DNA of 64,000 nt. Origin: Bacillus cereus group sp. RP43 (GTDB lineage: Bacteria > Bacillota > Bacilli > Bacillales > Bacillaceae_G). Shown piece by piece: positions 16,201 through 25,726 of the stretch; positions within the stretch are counted from its first letter, which is position 1; every line of letters begins with the position of its first letter. The DNA lies in NCBI RefSeq assembly GCF_040459645.1, contig NZ_JARVHQ010000001.1, forward strand, positions 1,922,001 through 1,986,000, written 5' to 3'. The position numbers and the translations under genes were made by a program. The notes beneath the pieces were generated by a model. It was not told the origin of the DNA. It worked only from the letters and a program-made list of their open reading frames with translations, and searched no databases.

Positions 16201-16773
16201 TTGAAACAATTTATTACTGTTGAGAAATATAATACACAATGGGAAAGTGAATTTTGTAAATTACAGACGTTGATTAATAACGTAATGGGAGAACTCATTT
16301 TTTCTATAGAGCACGTTGGGAGTACATCTATTAAAGGTCTTGCTTCTAAACCGATATTAGATGTCGATGTTATAATAGAAGATTATGATGTTTTTCCAAA
16401 AGTAATAAAAAGGCTTGAACACATAGGTTATTTTCATCAAGAAGAGTGGAGTTTTAAGGGGAGAGAAGCCTTTGGGAGAAAGAATCAATATGTTCCGAGG
16501 GACGGGAAGAATACAATTTGGATGGAACATCATTTATATGTATGCGATAAGAATAGTGAAGAGTTAAGAAGACATGTGGCGTTTCGTGATTACCTTCGTG
16601 GAAATCCAAACGTTGTTATTGAATATGGAAAGCTAAAGAAAGAATTAGCAGAAACGGCGGAAAATCGCTTAAATTATAGCTTAGGTAAAACGGAATTTAT
16701 TGAATATGTATTAGAAAAAGCTATGAAGGGATCGTTGAATAAGGGAGTTTGTATAAATAAAAAAATTGACTAG
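16201..16773 (+). CDS. GrpB family nucleotidyltransferase-fold protein
   Basis: 190 residues. The GrpB (UPF0157) signature HVGSTSIKGLASKPILDVDV (residues 39-58) has the GSxS and DxD arrangement of minimal nucleotidyltransferases, and EHHLYVCD follows in the centre. The family's substrate is unknown. A TTG start follows GAAGGGTGG. It lies 24 bp after DUF4260 and may be the last gene of that operon. The tail past residue 178 (GSLNKGVCINKKID) is slightly longer than usual. Confidence 0.87.
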   Translation: MKQFITVEKYNTQWESEFCKLQTLINNVMGELIFSIEHVGSTSIKGLASKPILDVDVIIEDYDVFPKVIKRLEHIGYFHQEEWSFKGREAFGRKNQYVPRDGKNTIWMEHHLYVCDKNSEELRRHVAFRDYLRGNPNVVIEYGKLKKELAETAENRLNYSLGKTEFIEYVLEKAMKGSLNKGVCINKKID

Positions 16774-16930
16774 ACTAAGGTGGCAGAGATTATATAATGT
16801 CACCTATTATTTTTGAAGAAGAGGTTTTACTATATGAACTGACCTTATAAAACTATTACAATCTGCCCCTGCCCAATAATAAATTTCATAAATATAATGA
16901 GAAATAAGAAGATAAGAAAAGAGGGAGCTT

Positions 16931-17533
16931 ATGTACATACCAAAACATTTCACTATACAAGATGAAGAGACGAAGTACGAAATTATTGAACAAAATAGCT
17001 TTGCAACTTTATTTTCTCAACATAACGGAGCACCTTACGCAACGCATTTGCCGTTATTGTTAAATAGGGAAACACTTACTTTATACGGGCATTTTGCACG
17101 TCCGAATGAGCAGTGGAAAGATAGTGGAAATCAACAAGTGTTAGCTGTTTTTCAAGGACCACATAGTTACATCTCTCCGTCATGGTATGAAACAAATAAA
17201 GCAGTACCAACATGGAACTATGTTGCGGTCCATGTATATGGAGAGTTAGAAATTGTTGAAGATGAACAGGAATTAATAGATTCTCTTCAAGATTTAGTAC
17301 ATAAATATGAAAACTCAAAGAGCACCTACTCACTGAAGGATGTAGATCCGAATTATATGGAAGGATTAAGGATGGGAATAGTTGGGTTCAAAATAAAGAT
17401 AAATAATATAGAAGGAAAAGCGAAGTTAAGTCAAAATCATTCTGTGGAGAGAAGAGAATTAGTTATAAAAGAACTTGAGAAAGTTGGGAGTGAGGGAAGC
17501 AGGGGGATTGCTAAAATGATGGAAAGGAATTAG
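16931..17533 (+). CDS. paiB: PaiB family FMN-binding negative transcriptional regulator
   Basis: 200 residues. [12 protein letters not shown] at the start and the FMN-binding split-barrel core ([32 protein letters not shown]) identify PaiB. In B. subtilis the PaiAB pair represses sporulation and protease genes and PaiA is a polyamine acetyltransferase; no paiA lies beside this copy. GAGGGAGC precedes the ATG. The region from 17534 to 17690 shows no gene. Confidence 0.9.
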   Translation: MYIPKHFTIQDEETKYEIIEQNSFATLFSQHNGAPYATHLPLLLNRETLTLYGHFARPNEQWKDSGNQQVLAVFQGPHSYISPSWYETNKAVPTWNYVAVHVYGELEIVEDEQELIDSLQDLVHKYENSKSTYSLKDVDPNYMEGLRMGIVGFKIKINNIEGKAKLSQNHSVERRELVIKELEKVGSEGSRGIAKMMERN

Positions 17534-17690
17534 TTGTAATTACGAAAAATAAGCACTAATCTCTCAGCTAATACATAATAGACATGGATGCAGTACAAGA
17601 GAAGAGCTCTTGTTAGTGGTATGAAAAACAAGCTATTTAGTAGTAATGCATAAGGGAGCTAAGAATAAAAGAGTGAATTTTTCAATGAAT

Positions 17691-17728
17691 AAACATGAAG
17701 TCATACAATAATGCATGACTTCATGTTT
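17691..17728 (-). terminator. Hairpin after phr
   Basis: AAACATGAAGTCAT / ATGACTTCATGTTT, 14-bp perfect stem with a 10-base loop, about 30 bp past the phr stop. On the minus strand a T-rich but interrupted tail follows. Confidence 0.7.
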
Positions 17729-17756
17729 GAAATTTTTGCGTGATAGGATGTATAAA

Positions 17757-17891
17757 TCAACCGCCGCCATCACCTACAGAAAGACTTTGTATCTTGGTAT
17801 TAGAATGATCCAATTTCGTTGGGTTTGTTACACCGATACTTAATGCTAGAATTGTAATGATTCCCATAAAACTTAAGAGTAACTTTTTCAT
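17757..17891 (-). CDS. phr: Phr signalling peptide precursor
   Basis: 44 residues read on the minus strand, starting at an ATG that overlaps the rap stop (ATGA). The first 22 residues are a classic export signal (MKKLLLSFMGIITILALSIG). The rest is a short hydrophilic tail ending in QSLSVGDGGG. Phr precursors are exported, trimmed, and re-imported by Opp as 5-7 residue peptides that inhibit the partner Rap protein. The active peptide is probably drawn from the extreme C-terminus. Its ribosome site (AAAGGAGG) lies inside the 3' end of rap. Confidence 0.88.
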   Translation of the reverse strand: MKKLLLSFMGIITILALSIGVTNPTKLDHSNTKIQSLSVGDGGG

Positions 17892-19000
17892 TTTAATCCT
17901 CCTTTAGCGTTTGCTTTTTTCTTTGCCTGTAATGCCCGGTAAAAATATTCACTTGCCTCAGAATGTTGGTTTTCGTCATGGAACTTAATTGCCAATGATT
18001 CATAATGTTCCTGAACATCTTCATATAATTCTTCTCTGTCAAAATATTTAATTCCTGCTAATGCTACTTTTTCAAATACTTTAGCAGATGAACTGTTATT
18101 TAATTCTTGTAAAATCGTAAAGCGATGTTGGAATTCCTCTTGTTTTAGTTCGTTACTAATATTTAATCCTCTTTTTATTAGCTCGTCTGCGATACCAATT
18201 TCCTTTAATTTGTAGTGTTCTAAAGCACTAGCAAAGATAGCCTTATAATGATTTGGGGATTTCTCGACAACTTCGGAAAGATAACGAATAGCCAATGTAT
18301 GAAGGTTTTGATTTGAATACATCCATCCTAAATTATGTCGAACCATTAAAATGAATTTTTCTTTTCCTGTTTTTTGGAACTGATTCATTGCAGCTGTAAA
18401 ATGTTCCTCAGCAAGTTCCCATTCTTTTAAATTTATACATGCTAAACCTAAAATGTTATCACAAAAAGCTACATTCACTTCATATCCTAGGTGATTAGAA
18501 AACATCTCTTTAGCTTTTGTTACTTCTTTGATGGCTTGAAGTGTTTGTTGATTATCATAGTAGGAGTAGCCTAGTTTATAGTAGAATTCTGCCTTTTCAA
18601 TTTCATCAGGAATGTATTGAAGTAAAGCCTCAGCTTTATCATAATGCTCTCTCGCTAATATGTAGTTTCCAATTGCATCAGAGTGAATAGCTTTAAAGAA
18701 ATGATAGTAATATGATAAAAAATTATTTGTTGGAATTTCAAACGATTCAACTTTATTGAAACTGTCCTTAGAGACGCCTAAGTTATCAATTAAATAATTG
18801 TATCGGAAATTTAGTAGAGAATAATAAAGTAATAGGTTTTGGTCAGGTATACCTTTTGGATATTCGGTTTTTAAAATGTTAATTTTATTATCTATTTGCT
18901 CTTTAAAACGATTTGCACTATCTATACGTCTTAAACGAATCTCTATGTACCATTCGTTTAATAGCTGTGTGATTTGTTCACTTTTAGTGGATGTAAACAT
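17888..19000 (-). CDS. rap: Rap family tetratricopeptide regulator
   Basis: 370 residues, the usual Rap length. An N-terminal three-helix bundle (QITQLLNEWYIEIRLRRID) is followed by about seven TPR repeats (for example EKAEFYYKLGYSYYDNQQ, ALEHYKLKEIGIADELIKRG). Rap proteins act in the cytosol either as phosphatases of Spo0F~P, delaying sporulation, or as inhibitors of response-regulator DNA binding. Which one applies here cannot be read from sequence. AAAGGAGG lies before the ATG at 19000; an open extension of 31 codons upstream has no ribosome site. It is paired with the overlapping phr gene. Confidence 0.92.
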   Translation of the reverse strand: MFTSTKSEQITQLLNEWYIEIRLRRIDSANRFKEQIDNKINILKTEYPKGIPDQNLLLYYSLLNFRYNYLIDNLGVSKDSFNKVESFEIPTNNFLSYYYHFFKAIHSDAIGNYILAREHYDKAEALLQYIPDEIEKAEFYYKLGYSYYDNQQTLQAIKEVTKAKEMFSNHLGYEVNVAFCDNILGLACINLKEWELAEEHFTAAMNQFQKTGKEKFILMVRHNLGWMYSNQNLHTLAIRYLSEVVEKSPNHYKAIFASALEHYKLKEIGIADELIKRGLNISNELKQEEFQHRFTILQELNNSSSAKVFEKVALAGIKYFDREELYEDVQEHYESLAIKFHDENQHSEASEYFYRALQAKKKANAKGGLK

Positions 19001-19171
19001 GAAAATTCCTCCTTTTTCGAATATTCTTATAAATAATAATAACAAAAATAATAGTATTAAAAAGTAAAACTTATATTTCTCAACATTTGTCATGGAAATT
19101 ATGCATTAAATTGATTGGAATAGTAAGATATGTTTTTTGATTTCATAGGATTATAATTTGTGCTTGTGTTA

Positions 19172-19207
19172 AATAGAAAATGTGCCTTCAATAATTGAAA
19201 GCACATT
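19172..19207 (-). terminator. Terminator of selO
   Basis: TGTGCCTTCAAT / ATTGAAAGCACA (one mismatch); on the minus strand TTTTCTATTT follows. Confidence 0.75.
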
Positions 19208-19222
19208 AAAAATATTAAACAA

Positions 19223-20689
19223 TCACGTCCCGCAAAAAGTCCTATAAGGACGATTAGTCGGTGCAGGAGGTGTACAGTAATCCGCTTGTTCTTGAGAATA
19301 TTCATAAGGATTTGATAAAGCTTCAAGAAGTTTATCCATTACGCTATAGTCACCATTTGTAACAGCTGCTTCTAATGCCTCTTCCACTCTGTGGTTTCGA
19401 GGGATGATTGATGGGTTATTATTTTTCATCATCTCATAGGCGTTCTCTTTCGATTCTTCTTGTCGTTCTAATCGAGATTGCCATTGATTGTACCATTCTT
19501 TAAATTCGTCGCTACCAAAGAGAGGACTGCTTTCTAACGTGTTAAGAGTTAAAGAACGGAATGTATTTGTGTAATCGGCTTTATATTTCTCCATCATTTT
19601 TAAAAGTTTCTCAATAAGTGCTTTGTCTTGTTCGTCTTCGTTAAATAGTCCTAATTTCTTCTTCATTCCGAGGAACCAATTGTTTTCGTACTGCACGCTG
19701 AATTTTGAAATTTCGTCTTGTGCAATCTTTAATGCTTCTTCTTCATCTTCGTGCAGAATAGGTATTAAAGATTCTGCTAATCGCGCAAGGTCCCATGCGG
19801 CCATATATGGCTGATTCCCATATGCGTAGCGACCTTGTGTATCAATAGAGCTAAATACAGTTCCTTGGTCGTAATTGTCCATAAATGCACAAGGGCCGTA
19901 ATCAATCGTTTCTCCACTAATCGTTATATTGTCAGTATTCATTACACCATGGATAAATCCAACAAGTTGCCATTTAGCGATGAGACTTGCTTGTTTCTTT
20001 ACGACTTCTTGTAGTAATGCAGTATATCGGTTTTCATGAGCCTCAATTTCTGGATAATGCCTTTTTATCGTATAGTCAGCTAGTGATTGAAGATCCTCGA
20101 TAGAACCGCGAGCTGCAGCATATTGAAATGTGCCGACACGTATATGACTGCTAGCGACTCTAGTTAAAATTGCTCCAGGTAACTTTGTTTCACGATATGT
20201 TGGTTCGCCAGTTGTAACAACTGCTAAACTGCGAGTAGTTGGAATATCGAGTGCATACATTGCTTCACTAATAATATACTCACGTAGCATCGGACCGAGT
20301 GCAGCGCGACCATCACCGCGTCGTGAATACGGAGTAGGGCCAGAACCTTTCAGTTGAATGTCAAAACGTTTACCTGAAGGAGTAATTTGTTCGCCAATTA
20401 AAAGAGCACGACCGTCGCCTAACATATTAAAATGTCCGAATTGATGACCGGCATACGCTTGTGCTAATGGATGAGCTCCTTCTGGGAGTGCATTACCAGC
20501 GAAAATAGCAATTTCAGCTTCTTTTTTCAATTCTTCAGGATTAAAGCCAAGAGATATTGCTAGTGAATGATTTAGTTTAACTAGCTCCGGTGAACTTACG
20601 GGAGTAGGGGGGATTTCTGTATAAAATGTTTGTGGTAGATTCGTGTAACTATTATCTAAATTCCAACCAGCTTCATTATTTTTAGTCAT
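19223..20689 (-). CDS. selO: Protein adenylyltransferase SelO
   Basis: 488 residues, full length for the SelO/YdiU pseudokinase family. The enzyme transfers AMP from ATP to Ser/Thr/Tyr hydroxyls of proteins and is linked to redox stress. The glycine-rich region [10 protein letters not shown], the [16 protein letters not shown] motif (about residues 113-128), the catalytic NTDN and the metal-binding DYGPCAFMD are all intact. A Cys sits third from the C-terminus (CGT), where eukaryotic SelO has selenocysteine. GGAGGAG lies before the ATG. Monocistronic. Confidence 0.95.
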   Translation of the reverse strand: MTKNNEAGWNLDNSYTNLPQTFYTEIPPTPVSSPELVKLNHSLAISLGFNPEELKKEAEIAIFAGNALPEGAHPLAQAYAGHQFGHFNMLGDGRALLIGEQITPSGKRFDIQLKGSGPTPYSRRGDGRAALGPMLREYIISEAMYALDIPTTRSLAVVTTGEPTYRETKLPGAILTRVASSHIRVGTFQYAAARGSIEDLQSLADYTIKRHYPEIEAHENRYTALLQEVVKKQASLIAKWQLVGFIHGVMNTDNITISGETIDYGPCAFMDNYDQGTVFSSIDTQGRYAYGNQPYMAAWDLARLAESLIPILHEDEEEALKIAQDEISKFSVQYENNWFLGMKKKLGLFNEDEQDKALIEKLLKMMEKYKADYTNTFRSLTLNTLESSPLFGSDEFKEWYNQWQSRLERQEESKENAYEMMKNNNPSIIPRNHRVEEALEAAVTNGDYSVMDKLLEALSNPYEYSQEQADYCTPPAPTNRPYRTFCGT

Positions 20690-20827
20690 TTTATCTCCTC
20701 CTTGTTTATTTTTTTATTATGTATTTGTACGTATGTATTCTTTGTAAAATTAGCTAAAAGTATAATATGATATTTCCCCTTGCAATCTATTGTAAGGACT
20801 TCACTGCACTATGTCTATTTAACAGTA

Positions 20828-20868
20828 AATATAAAGACTCCATTTTAAGAAAATGGAGTCTTTATATT
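20828..20868. terminator. Bidirectional terminator hairpin
   Basis: AATATAAAGACTCCATTTT and its exact complement around an AAG loop. It abuts the stop codon of the oxidoreductase gene read leftwards. Confidence 0.88.
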
Positions 20869-21866
20869 TATTTTATTTTTACAATGATTTTTCCTTTTGC
20901 TCTTCCAGCCTCTGAGTATTCCATTGCTTTTTGAGCATCTTCAAAAGGGAAAACTCGATCGATTACCGGTTTGATTTTTCCAGCTTCAATATAGTTTGCA
21001 ATTATACGTAATTGATCCCCACTTGGCTTCATAAATAAAAATGAATACTGAGCATTATGCTTTTTTTCAAGTGTAGTAAGTTTTTTGCTTGCTAATGAAA
21101 ATAAGAGTGTTTTGAAAAATCCTGAACCAAATTCTTTACCGAAGCGAGCATTCGGCATTCCTGAAACGGAAACAATGTTCCCTTCGCTTTTTATAATATC
21201 GAATGATTTTTCAAGTGTTGTACCGCCAAGTGTATCAAATACCGCATCATAATTTTTCAGTATATCTTCAAACTGTTCTTTTTTGTAATTAATAATTTCA
21301 TCTGCGCCAAGAGACTTTACTAAATTTTCACCAGCTTCACTAGCAGTTGTTGCAACAGTGGCACCCATTATTTTGGCTAACTGAATTGCGAAAGTACCAA
21401 CGCCGCCGGATCCAGCGTGAATTAAAATCTTTTGTCCTTTTTGTAATTGCATGATGTCATGTAATGCTTGATATGATGTTAAGCCAATGAGTGGAATCGA
21501 CGCTGCTTCCTCAAAAGTTAAATTTTTCGGTTTTAAGGCTATATCATCTTCATGAATGGCTATATATTCCGCAAAAGTACCGATCTTATTTTTTCTTGGA
21601 CGTGCATATATTTCATCACCAACTTTAAATTGAGTCACCTTAGTTCCGACTTTTACAATGACACCAGAAAAGTCATTACCAAGAATAAGGGGCATTTTAT
21701 ATTTAAGTAACAACTTCACTTTTCCATCGCGTATTTTAAAATCAATTGGGTTAATGCTAGCTGCATGAATTTCTGCGAGCACCTCATACTCATTTATTTC
21801 AGGGGTAGGTACCGCTGCCATACGCATTGGAACTTTCCCGTATTTATCAATTATCATCGCTTTCAT
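20868..21866 (-). CDS. NAD(P)-dependent quinone-oxidoreductase-like MDR protein
   Basis: 332 residues of the medium-chain dehydrogenase family without the zinc ligands. The N-terminal GroES-like domain has NPIDFKIRDG and GNDFSGVIVKVG. The Rossmann domain carries HAGSGGVGTFAIQLAK (about residues 146-161) for NADPH, and the end reads GRAKGKIIVKIK. Zinc-free members reduce quinones or enones. It follows an ArsR regulator by 18 bp, so the regulator probably controls it in response to a toxic or redox signal (inference). GGAGG lies before the ATG. Confidence 0.88.
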   Translation of the reverse strand: MKAMIIDKYGKVPMRMAAVPTPEINEYEVLAEIHAASINPIDFKIRDGKVKLLLKYKMPLILGNDFSGVIVKVGTKVTQFKVGDEIYARPRKNKIGTFAEYIAIHEDDIALKPKNLTFEEAASIPLIGLTSYQALHDIMQLQKGQKILIHAGSGGVGTFAIQLAKIMGATVATTASEAGENLVKSLGADEIINYKKEQFEDILKNYDAVFDTLGGTTLEKSFDIIKSEGNIVSVSGMPNARFGKEFGSGFFKTLLFSLASKKLTTLEKKHNAQYSFLFMKPSGDQLRIIANYIEAGKIKPVIDRVFPFEDAQKAMEYSEAGRAKGKIIVKIK

Positions 21867-21884
21867 TGCTTATACCTCCAAATT

Positions 21885-22229
21885 TCAATAAAAGTTGTGC
21901 AATAGCTTTTCAATATCTAATACAAGGTTCTTTAATAAACCTAATTTTGTACGTATATCAATATAATAAAAGTTTTTTGTACCTTCTTTTCGCATTAAAA
22001 TAATACCGGCTTCTCGTAAAATTTTAAGGTGATGTGATACCGCTGGTCGAGAAAGGTGTGTTTGTTTCGTAATTTCTCCTACACGTAATCCTGCTTGACA
22101 TTCAGTTTCCATGAGAACTAACAAAATAGCTTGACGTGTTTCATCACCAATTGCCAATAATACTTTTTGTGAATCAATAAAATCTTTTTTTATAACACTT
22201 AATTGTTCTTGTTTATTCATTTTAATCAC
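21885..22229 (-). CDS. ArsR/SmtB family winged-helix repressor
   Basis: 114 residues. The winged helix includes GDETRQAILLVL, the recognition helix THLSRPAVSHHLKILREAG and the wing MRKEGTKNFYYID. Typical metal-binding Cys pairs in helix 3 (CVC) are absent, and the single Cys sits in TECQAG, so it may sense something other than a metal. The start is uncertain: GTG at 22229 is 4 bases past GGAGG, ATG at 22220 is 13 bases past. It heads an operon with the MDR oxidoreductase. Confidence 0.88.
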   Translation of the reverse strand: MIKMNKQEQLSVIKKDFIDSQKVLLAIGDETRQAILLVLMETECQAGLRVGEITKQTHLSRPAVSHHLKILREAGIILMRKEGTKNFYYIDIRTKLGLLKNLVLDIEKLLHNFY

Positions 22230-22746
22230 TATACCTCCAATAGTAAGTCGAAAGGTTTAAGATGATGGACCATTACTTCGATACGGTAATGCTACATGAT
22301 TGTTGTATGAGCTGCAATATTGGGAAAGAAAATCGAGACGAATGAATTTTCTATGTTGAAAATGATAGGGGGATAGAAAAGGATTACATACCAGGATGGA
22401 TAAAGTTTTAAAAATAGAAAATGATTTAATAATACGTTGTTTCCAAATGAGGATGGTTAAGCCATTGAGCAAAAAATTAAGCGGTCATAACCCTGTATAA
22501 TTTTTAGGGTTACGACCGCTTATAATGTTTTCATTATTTTGGTGTCTACTAAAGTGAGTTCTTTAGTTTTACTCTTTCATACACGCATAATTCAAGCAGA
22601 TTATAGATGCATGAAAAAGTAAAAGTAATTTGGGGCGTAATCTATCTATATGATAATTTAAAATGAAATATAAGTCTATATTTTTGTTGTTTTTTTGATT
22701 ATATTTATGTCACTGAGCTCAGAACAATGATGTGGAGGATAAATAT
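22230..22746. other. Intergenic region with no supported gene
   Basis: 517 bp. The plus strand reads MMDHYFDTVMLHDCCMSC before a stop, and further short open pieces follow up to 22470. They may be decayed coding DNA, but no family is recognisable. A minus-strand terminator sits at 22471-22521. The rest is AT-rich, with a ribosome site (GTGGAGGAT) for the downstream monooxygenase at the right edge. Confidence 0.3.
22471..22521 (-). terminator. Orphan minus-strand terminator
   Basis: AAGCGGTC-AACCCT pairs with AGGGTT-GACCGCTT (two mismatches in the middle). On the minus strand AATTTTTT follows. No minus-strand gene lies just upstream of it. Confidence 0.6.
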
Positions 22747-24366
22747 ATGAAACCAAATTATGTACCAGTTTTAATTGTTGGAGGGGGATTATCAGGATTA
22801 GCATCTGCGTTATTTCTTGCAAAACATAATATTGATTATTTACTGATTGAAAGGCACCAGTCTACTGCAATTCATCCGAAAGCAGGTGGAATCACTTTTC
22901 GTACGATGGAGTTATTTCGAGAATTGGGTTTAGAACAAAGAATTAGATCGGCGGGTAAAACATTAGAAAATTGCCGAGGAAGAATAGCGGTTCATACAAT
23001 AGCTGAGGCGAATAAGGAAGAATTGGCAAAAATGAGGACCGCTCAATATGGAAACGATGAAAAGTTACTTCAAAAAATAGAAGAGATTAGTCCATCAAAA
23101 CAAACTGCTTGTTATCAAATTACTTTAGAAGAGATGATGTTACTAGAAGCAAAAACATTAGGCGGGCAACTATCTTTTTATCATGAATTAGTTTCTTTTG
23201 AACAAAAGGAAAAAGGAGTAATAGCAACGATTCGGGATCGCGAATCGGAAAAAGAGAGCGTTGTTCATTGTGACTATGTAATTGCAGCAGATGGAGCGAA
23301 AAGTAAAATACGTGAGCAACTAGGAATTACAACCGAGGGACGAGGTACAATCGGTGGCTATTATATGAATATTTATTTTGAAGCGGATTTAGGTGAGTTT
23401 ATACAAGGAGATGCATTTGGTTTTTCTATGGTACTTCATCCGGAAGTTCTTGGTGCACTTATCCCGGTTGATAACGTAAAAAAATGGATTTATCATGTAG
23501 CTTATGATCCAATAAAAGGGGAACGAGCAGAGGATTTTTCTATAGAACGCTGTAAACAAATTATTCAAACAGCAATTGGAAGTACAAATGTTGAACCAGA
23601 AATATTAAGTGTTTTACCGTGGGAAGCGAGTGAAAGTACAGCGGTAAAATTCCAAGATAATCGCATTTTTTTAGTTGGTGATTCTGCACATATTATGCCG
23701 CCAACAGGAGGATTTGGTTCAAATACAGGAATACAAGATGCACATAATTTAGCTTGGAAATTAGCTGCTGTTATAAGAGGGAAGGCAAAACCAAAATTGT
23801 TAGAAACATATCATGAAGAGAGATACCCTGTTGCAAAATTAACGACGAATTATGCGAGTAGTTTATTATTTCGTGCTGCGAATAGAGAGGAAGGCAGTTT
23901 GAATAATATGGATGGTTTAGCTGTAACTGTTGGGTATCGGTATTGTTCAGATGCGATAATAGATGACTCAGTTACCTCGCATAGAATGGATATCGTAAAG
24001 TTGAACGGAAGACCTGGAACGCGAGCACCACACTTTTGGGGAACATATGATGGGAAAGAAGTTTCGATACTTGATTTATTAGGTAACGATTTTGTATTAC
24101 TTACTAGAGCGGAAAATCGCACTTGGGCCGAGTGTGTACAGGATGTTTCATCTAAATTAGGAATAAATATAAAAGTTTGTCACGTTGGTTTAAGGGGAGA
24201 CTTTATTGCTCAAGAAGATATTTTTAGTAAATTATATGGGATAGAGAATGGAGAAGCTGTATTAATTAGACCAGATGGCTTTATAGGATGGCGTTCGGAA
24301 AAAGAGGTAGTAAATCCAGATGTAGTGCTTGGAGAGGCAATGGGTAATTTATTATGTGATTTTTAA
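22747..24366 (+). CDS. FAD-dependent aromatic monooxygenase (PheA/TfdB type)
   Basis: 539 residues. The ADP-binding GGGLSGLASALFLA motif (about residues 13-26) is followed by the LIER acidic end, the DGAKSKIR fingerprint (about 182-189) and the FAD/ribityl motif GDSAHIMPPTGGFGSN (about 311-326). A C-terminal thioredoxin-like domain ends the protein. This layout fits flavin hydroxylases such as phenol or polyketide hydroxylases, which insert oxygen into aromatic rings with NAD(P)H. The substrate is unknown. The ATG at 22747 has GTGGAGG 9 bases upstream; an in-frame GTG five codons earlier lies within that site. Lone gene. Confidence 0.88.
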   Translation: MKPNYVPVLIVGGGLSGLASALFLAKHNIDYLLIERHQSTAIHPKAGGITFRTMELFRELGLEQRIRSAGKTLENCRGRIAVHTIAEANKEELAKMRTAQYGNDEKLLQKIEEISPSKQTACYQITLEEMMLLEAKTLGGQLSFYHELVSFEQKEKGVIATIRDRESEKESVVHCDYVIAADGAKSKIREQLGITTEGRGTIGGYYMNIYFEADLGEFIQGDAFGFSMVLHPEVLGALIPVDNVKKWIYHVAYDPIKGERAEDFSIERCKQIIQTAIGSTNVEPEILSVLPWEASESTAVKFQDNRIFLVGDSAHIMPPTGGFGSNTGIQDAHNLAWKLAAVIRGKAKPKLLETYHEERYPVAKLTTNYASSLLFRAANREEGSLNNMDGLAVTVGYRYCSDAIIDDSVTSHRMDIVKLNGRPGTRAPHFWGTYDGKEVSILDLLGNDFVLLTRAENRTWAECVQDVSSKLGINIKVCHVGLRGDFIAQEDIFSKLYGIENGEAVLIRPDGFIGWRSEKEVVNPDVVLGEAMGNLLCDF

Positions 24367-24375
24367 GTAACTACG

Positions 24376-24413
24376 GAAGTATTGTCTTATATAGGACGAT
24401 ACTTCTATTTTTT
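24376..24413 (+). terminator. Terminator of the monooxygenase
   Basis: GAAGTATTGTC / GACGATACTTC (one mismatch) followed by a T-rich run. Confidence 0.82.
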
Positions 24414-24579
24414 TAGTTTGCAAAATAAAAATTGTGTAGTGAAGAGACATTATTATTATAAAAATATATGTAAATTAATTCCCTTTCTTTTTGTTGTTAT
24501 TAGAATGTTTTTAGTTTTTAGTTATAAGTGTTGGCAATTACTAGATTGAATCATTTTTTTATTGTATTATATTTCCTAG

Positions 24580-25029
24580 AGATTACATACTACATTACCT
24601 TTAGCCGAAGTAAAGCAAGTAGACGATGTAAAAAGGCATGTTTTATCACCAAAAGAAATTCTGAAAGATTCATTGAAATTAAAAACAGATGCTTTAGGCT
24701 ATGCAGCTATAGGATGGGATGTAATTAATGATACAAAGGAAAATATTGAAAATAAAGCGTCAAAAACTAAGATAGCTGGTGATATTATTGGTGATGCAGC
24801 AATTGGGGTTGGTACAACTGCTGTAAGTGCCTTTGCGGGAGCCAAAGTAGGTGCAGCTGTTGGAACTGTTGCTGGAGCTTGTTTTGGCTTTGGTGTTTCT
24901 ATAGGAGCTAGTATATTAACAGATGGAATTAAGTTTAACAAAGGTGATTGGAATCATGATGGTAAACAGGATTCGATAAAAGATAGAGTTAAATCTGGAA
25001 TCGGAGCAACTTTAGATAAAATTTTTTAG
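24580..25029 (+). pseudogene. C-terminal remnant of an LXG-type (type VII secretion) toxin
   Basis: An open frame of 149 codons that has lost its 5' part. It begins after an in-frame TAG with no start codon or ribosome site until a poor TTG at 24673. It opens with LPLAEVKQVDDVKRHVLSPK, the kind of linker I know from LXG toxins of bacilli. It continues with a glycine-zipper segment (GVGTTAVSAFAGAKVGAAVG and following, GASILTDGIKF) and ends NHDGKQDSIKDRVKSGIG. LXG proteins are exported antibacterial effectors, and glycine-zipper toxins such as streptococcal TelE attack membranes. Family call by pattern memory. Cognate-like genes follow at once. Confidence 0.6.
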
Positions 25030-25045
25030 TTTTTGGGAGATTAAT

Positions 25046-25696
25046 ATGGAAAAATACCACGGAAAAAGCACAGAACAAATTATTCAGAAATTGATGCCTG
25101 ACAGTGTAAGATCGAGTGTCGTTATGGTGTGGGTAGTTATTAATTTTATGATTTTAACCCCATTTTTATTTCCTCCAACCTTTACTATATACTTATATAT
25201 AATTTTACCTTTTCTTTTGACTGCTAATATATGGGGGGGATGGGTATTTTTTTGTAAACCAAATGAGCCAAGGTTGGTACACATTTTATATAATGGATTT
25301 ATGGGAATAACTTTTTCTTTTGGAAGCTTTATAGTGATTCAAAAGATTGCATATACTTTTATTAAAATTGAAACACCTCTGTTTTTTATTGTTACTTTTG
25401 TGCTTTACATTTTTACAATTTATAAATTGATTTCTATTGGAATGAAAAGTTTTTTAAAGCGATTAAACAATGAAGAAAATGGAAATATAAAAATTTCTCC
25501 AATTGTTTATTTTTCAGGGTTGGGATATATTATTGGACAGATATGTGTAGGTACATTATCACAAAATGGTTTAGCGACGCTCTTAATTTTAGTCTTTTCT
25601 TTATTGGCTATTGTGTCTAGTATATATGGTGTATACATATGTATATATATTGATTTAAAGAAGCAGAAAACCAAGCTAGATTCCTTAAATTCTTAA
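25046..25696 (+). CDS. Multi-pass membrane protein, putative immunity to the LXG remnant
   Basis: 216 residues with about six transmembrane helices and short loops, starting MEKYHGKSTEQIIQKLMPDS. No named family recognised. It starts 17 bp after the toxin-like stop with GGGAG before the ATG, and a paralogue occupies the same place in the repeated unit at 26250. Position directly behind a glycine-zipper LXG C-terminus suggests an immunity protein that shields the membrane (inference). Conserved across both copies: the start, W-G-W/I-V and the segment GYIIGQ followed by LSQ. Confidence 0.6.
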   Translation: MEKYHGKSTEQIIQKLMPDSVRSSVVMVWVVINFMILTPFLFPPTFTIYLYIILPFLLTANIWGGWVFFCKPNEPRLVHILYNGFMGITFSFGSFIVIQKIAYTFIKIETPLFFIVTFVLYIFTIYKLISIGMKSFLKRLNNEENGNIKISPIVYFSGLGYIIGQICVGTLSQNGLATLLILVFSLLAIVSSIYGVYICIYIDLKKQKTKLDSLNS

Positions 25697-25726
25697 AAAA
25701 ACAATTAATAAGGAGGAGGCCATACA

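Noticed and set aside
22257..22472. A 71-codon minus-strand frame.
   Set aside because: No ribosome site, no recognisable motif, composition like the complement of AT-rich spacer.
24528..24728. A 66-codon plus-strand frame at the left of the LXG remnant.
   Set aside because: Another frame of the same DNA reads the conserved LXG tail; this one has poor start context and Cys/Arg-rich low-quality sequence.
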